This document shows positions 7,421 to 8,700 of a DNA stretch of 8,700 bases, piece by piece. Numbering within the stretch: position 1 is the stretch's first letter; every line of letters begins with the position of its first letter. The DNA comes from Spirochaetota bacterium (GTDB taxonomy: Bacteria > Spirochaetota > Spirochaetia > SZUA-6): positions 1 to 8,700 of the forward strand of contig QNBI01000058.1 of NCBI GenBank assembly GCA_003641675.1, given 5' to 3'. The position numbers were made by a program, and so were the translations under genes. A model generated the notes under the pieces. The model saw only the letters and a program-made list of their open reading frames with translations, had not been told where the DNA came from and ran no database searches.

Positions 7421-7993
7421 ATGAAACAAAAAATAACCCAGCGTAGTGCATGGGATAGAATATTGGCAAAATTAAATAAGCGGTCTCTATGGATGCTTCA
7501 CTATTGTACGGGGTGCGGGGCTATTGAGCTCCCTCCTACTATGACTGCACGGTTCGATATGGAACGTTTTGGAATTGTGCCCATGGTCACTCCGAGACAG
7601 GCAGATATTCTTTTAATAACAGGATATCTCTCAATAAAGACTCTAAAGCGGATAATATTAAGCTATGAACAGATGCAGGCTCCCAAGTGGGTTGTAGGTT
7701 TCGGTTCATGTACCATAAACGGCGGCATGTACTGGAATTCCTATACAACTATTAAACGTCTCGATATGTATTTGCCTGTAGAGATATACATAGCAGGATG
7801 CATGCCGAGACCGGAGGCGATTATTCAGTCTTTTGATACCTTAATTAACAGGATTGATAAGGGCGTGGCAAATTCGTGGAAGGATTACTATACAAATTAT
7901 GATTTTTACAGGAAAAACCAGGAGAAGGTTTTCGGAGAGATAGAAACTTATAATGATATAAAATCCGATGCAGAAAAATTCGGTATTAAGTAG
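7421..7993 (+). CDS. NuoB/MbxJ-like Fe-S subunit of a Complex I-related respiratory complex
   Basis: This is a member of the NuoB / [NiFe]-hydrogenase small-subunit family, which holds the [4Fe-4S] cluster closest to the catalytic site. In the 190 residues, the four likely cluster ligands are C29 and C32 (HYCTGCGAIE), C97 (GFGSCTINGG) and C127 (IAGCMPRPEA). The first pair is spaced CxxC, as in Ech/Mbh/Mbx and formate hydrogenlyase, not the adjacent Cys-Cys of true NADH dehydrogenase NuoB. The sequence CTGCGAIELPPTMTARFDME (29-48), with RFG and PRQADILLITG after it, resembles archaeal and Thermotoga MbxJ as I recall it. The hydrogenase version usually reads CNGC. The last ~40 residues after the core are charged and probably peripheral. 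It lies 19 bases after the NuoH-like stop and 21 bases before the NuoC-like gene, so the genes are cotranscribed. Confidence 0.92.
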   Translation: MKQKITQRSAWDRILAKLNKRSLWMLHYCTGCGAIELPPTMTARFDMERFGIVPMVTPRQADILLITGYLSIKTLKRIILSYEQMQAPKWVVGFGSCTINGGMYWNSYTTIKRLDMYLPVEIYIAGCMPRPEAIIQSFDTLINRIDKGVANSWKDYYTNYDFYRKNQEKVFGEIETYNDIKSDAEKFGIK

Positions 7994-8014
7994 AGCTTTT
8001 AAGGAAGGAATAAT

Positions 8015-8548
8015 ATGGAATATCAGGCGGAAAATGCTGTAATAGAGGATATAAAATCTATATTTAAAAATGCTGAGTACAAGATAAAAAGTGAGAGAAG
8101 GGTGGAAGTAAAGCTCTCTTCCGATGAGATAATCGATTTTGCCTATAAAATGCAGAAGGACTGGGATTTCCCTCATCTTTCTGCAATAAGCTGTGTGGAC
8201 TGGATAGATGATAATGAGTTTGAACTTGTGTATCATTTCTGGAGCTATAACAGAAAGGTTATTGTAAGTGCAAAGGTGCGTATCCCGAGAGAAGACGAAC
8301 CGCATTATACATCAATTTCGCATCTATGGCAGCCTGCAAAGTTCTTTGAGCGCGATATTCATGAAATGTTCGGTATTGTTTTTGACGGAAATGACGATAT
8401 GGAAAAATTTATTTTAACCGAGTGGAAGGGAGAGCCTCCCATGAGAAAAGATTTTATAACGCGAGAGTATGCATTAAATCATTTTCATTTTAAGGATTAT
8501 CATCCTGACTGGCTTAAAGAGCTTGAAAATGCAGGAGAACAGAAATGA
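8015..8548 (+). CDS. NuoC/MbxK-like 30 kDa subunit of a Complex I-related respiratory complex
   Basis: This is the Complex I 30 kDa subunit family (NuoC, HycE N-terminal part, MbhK/MbxK, EchD), a cofactor-free protein in the hydrophilic arm that packs against the catalytic NuoD-like subunit. Within 177 residues the family signature is plain: FFERDIHEMFGIVFDGN (110-126) followed by EPPMRKDF (140-147), equivalent to the ERExxDMFG...LRKDF pattern. The N-terminal half (about 25-95) has the alternating strands and LSAISCVDWID segment typical of the fold. It is a separate protein, not fused to NuoD. The start has AAGGAAGGA (8001-8009) shortly before ATG 8015. Its stop overlaps the next start in an ATGA arrangement, indicating translational coupling with the NuoD-like gene. 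Confidence 0.92.
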   Translation: MEYQAENAVIEDIKSIFKNAEYKIKSERRVEVKLSSDEIIDFAYKMQKDWDFPHLSAISCVDWIDDNEFELVYHFWSYNRKVIVSAKVRIPREDEPHYTSISHLWQPAKFFERDIHEMFGIVFDGNDDMEKFILTEWKGEPPMRKDFITREYALNHFHFKDYHPDWLKELENAGEQK

Positions 8549-8700
8549 GTGATGTTAAAGAAGTACGGGAATACGAACTTTTTATAGGCCCAAACCACCC
8601 CGGCATAAGCGGCAACTATGCGGTAAATCTCACTTTGGAAGGCGACCGTATTGTAAAGGCCAAAACAGAGGGGGGATTTCTGCACAGGGGCTTTGAAAAA
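8545..8700 (+). CDS. NuoD/MbxL-like catalytic large subunit, N-terminal fragment (cut by window end)
   Basis: Only the first 52 residues are present. They include ELFIGPNHPGISGNYAVNLT (positions 11-30) and GGFLHRGFEK (43-52), corresponding to the GPxHP...GxLHRGxEK opening of the NuoD / hydrogenase large-subunit family. The ATG overlaps the preceding stop (ATGA), with GGAG at 8534-8537 seven bases upstream. In this family the subunit carries either the nickel-iron site, with two CxxC motifs, or a degenerate site used for quinone or sulfur chemistry. The first of those motifs normally occurs about 10-20 residues beyond the window end, so the enzyme type is undetermined here. GPNHPGI instead of GPQHP with an alanine or valine is mildly suggestive of an Mbx-like rather than Nuo protein. 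Confidence 0.9.
   Translation, partial: MSDVKEVREYELFIGPNHPGISGNYAVNLTLEGDRIVKAKTEGGFLHRGFEK

Noticed and set aside
7841..8305. 154-codon minus-strand frame across the NuoB/NuoC-like junction
   Set aside because: It overlaps two well-supported genes and lacks a ribosome binding site and any known motif.

Overview
The window looks like a chromosomal segment of an anaerobic spirochaete. The main clue is the first gene, a very long Lys/Glu-rich coiled-coil protein ending in a small helix-turn-helix-like segment. This architecture matches the spirochaete-specific 'SpiroCoCo' family as I remember it. The DNA is moderately AT-rich, shows strong AAGGAG-type ribosome binding sites and has tightly packed genes. 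The genus cannot be fixed from the sequence alone.

Layout: (1) 1-2799 (+), the SpiroCoCo-like gene, open at the left edge so its N-terminus is missing. (2) 2813-2846, a strong bidirectional terminator shared with the convergent gene. (3) 2867-5443 (-), clpB, a complete ClpB disaggregase with its own plausible promoter. (4) 5582-6217 (-), the C-terminal half of a SpoIIE/RsbU-type PP2C phosphatase that lacks the first metal-binding half of the domain, probably a decaying remnant. (5) 6218-6510, an AT-rich divergent control region with promoter-like elements pointing both ways, a phased set of CTATTAT/ATAATAG repeats and a tandem TTTTATCGAT repeat. (6) 6511 to the right edge (+), the start of an operon for a membrane-bound respiratory complex related to Complex I and energy-converting hydrogenases: NuoH-like, NuoB-like, NuoC-like and the first 52 codons of a NuoD-like subunit.

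The four respiratory genes run M-J-K-L in archaeal Mbx/Mbh nomenclature. That order, and the wording of the NuoB-like protein around its CTGC motif, recall the Mbx (ferredoxin-dependent, sulfur-linked) branch more than Nuo or classical Ech. The complex would take electrons from reduced ferredoxin, pass them through Fe-S clusters including the one on the NuoB-like subunit, and couple this to ion movement through membrane subunits. The catalytic-subunit residues that separate a [NiFe] hydrogenase from an Mbx-type enzyme lie just beyond the right edge, so hydrogenase versus Mbx stays open.

I found no tRNA, rRNA, CRISPR array, insertion sequence or integration site. No wholly new system is evident. 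The points most worth following are the Mbx-like operon in a spirochaete, its repeat-rich control region, and the truncated phosphatase beside it.
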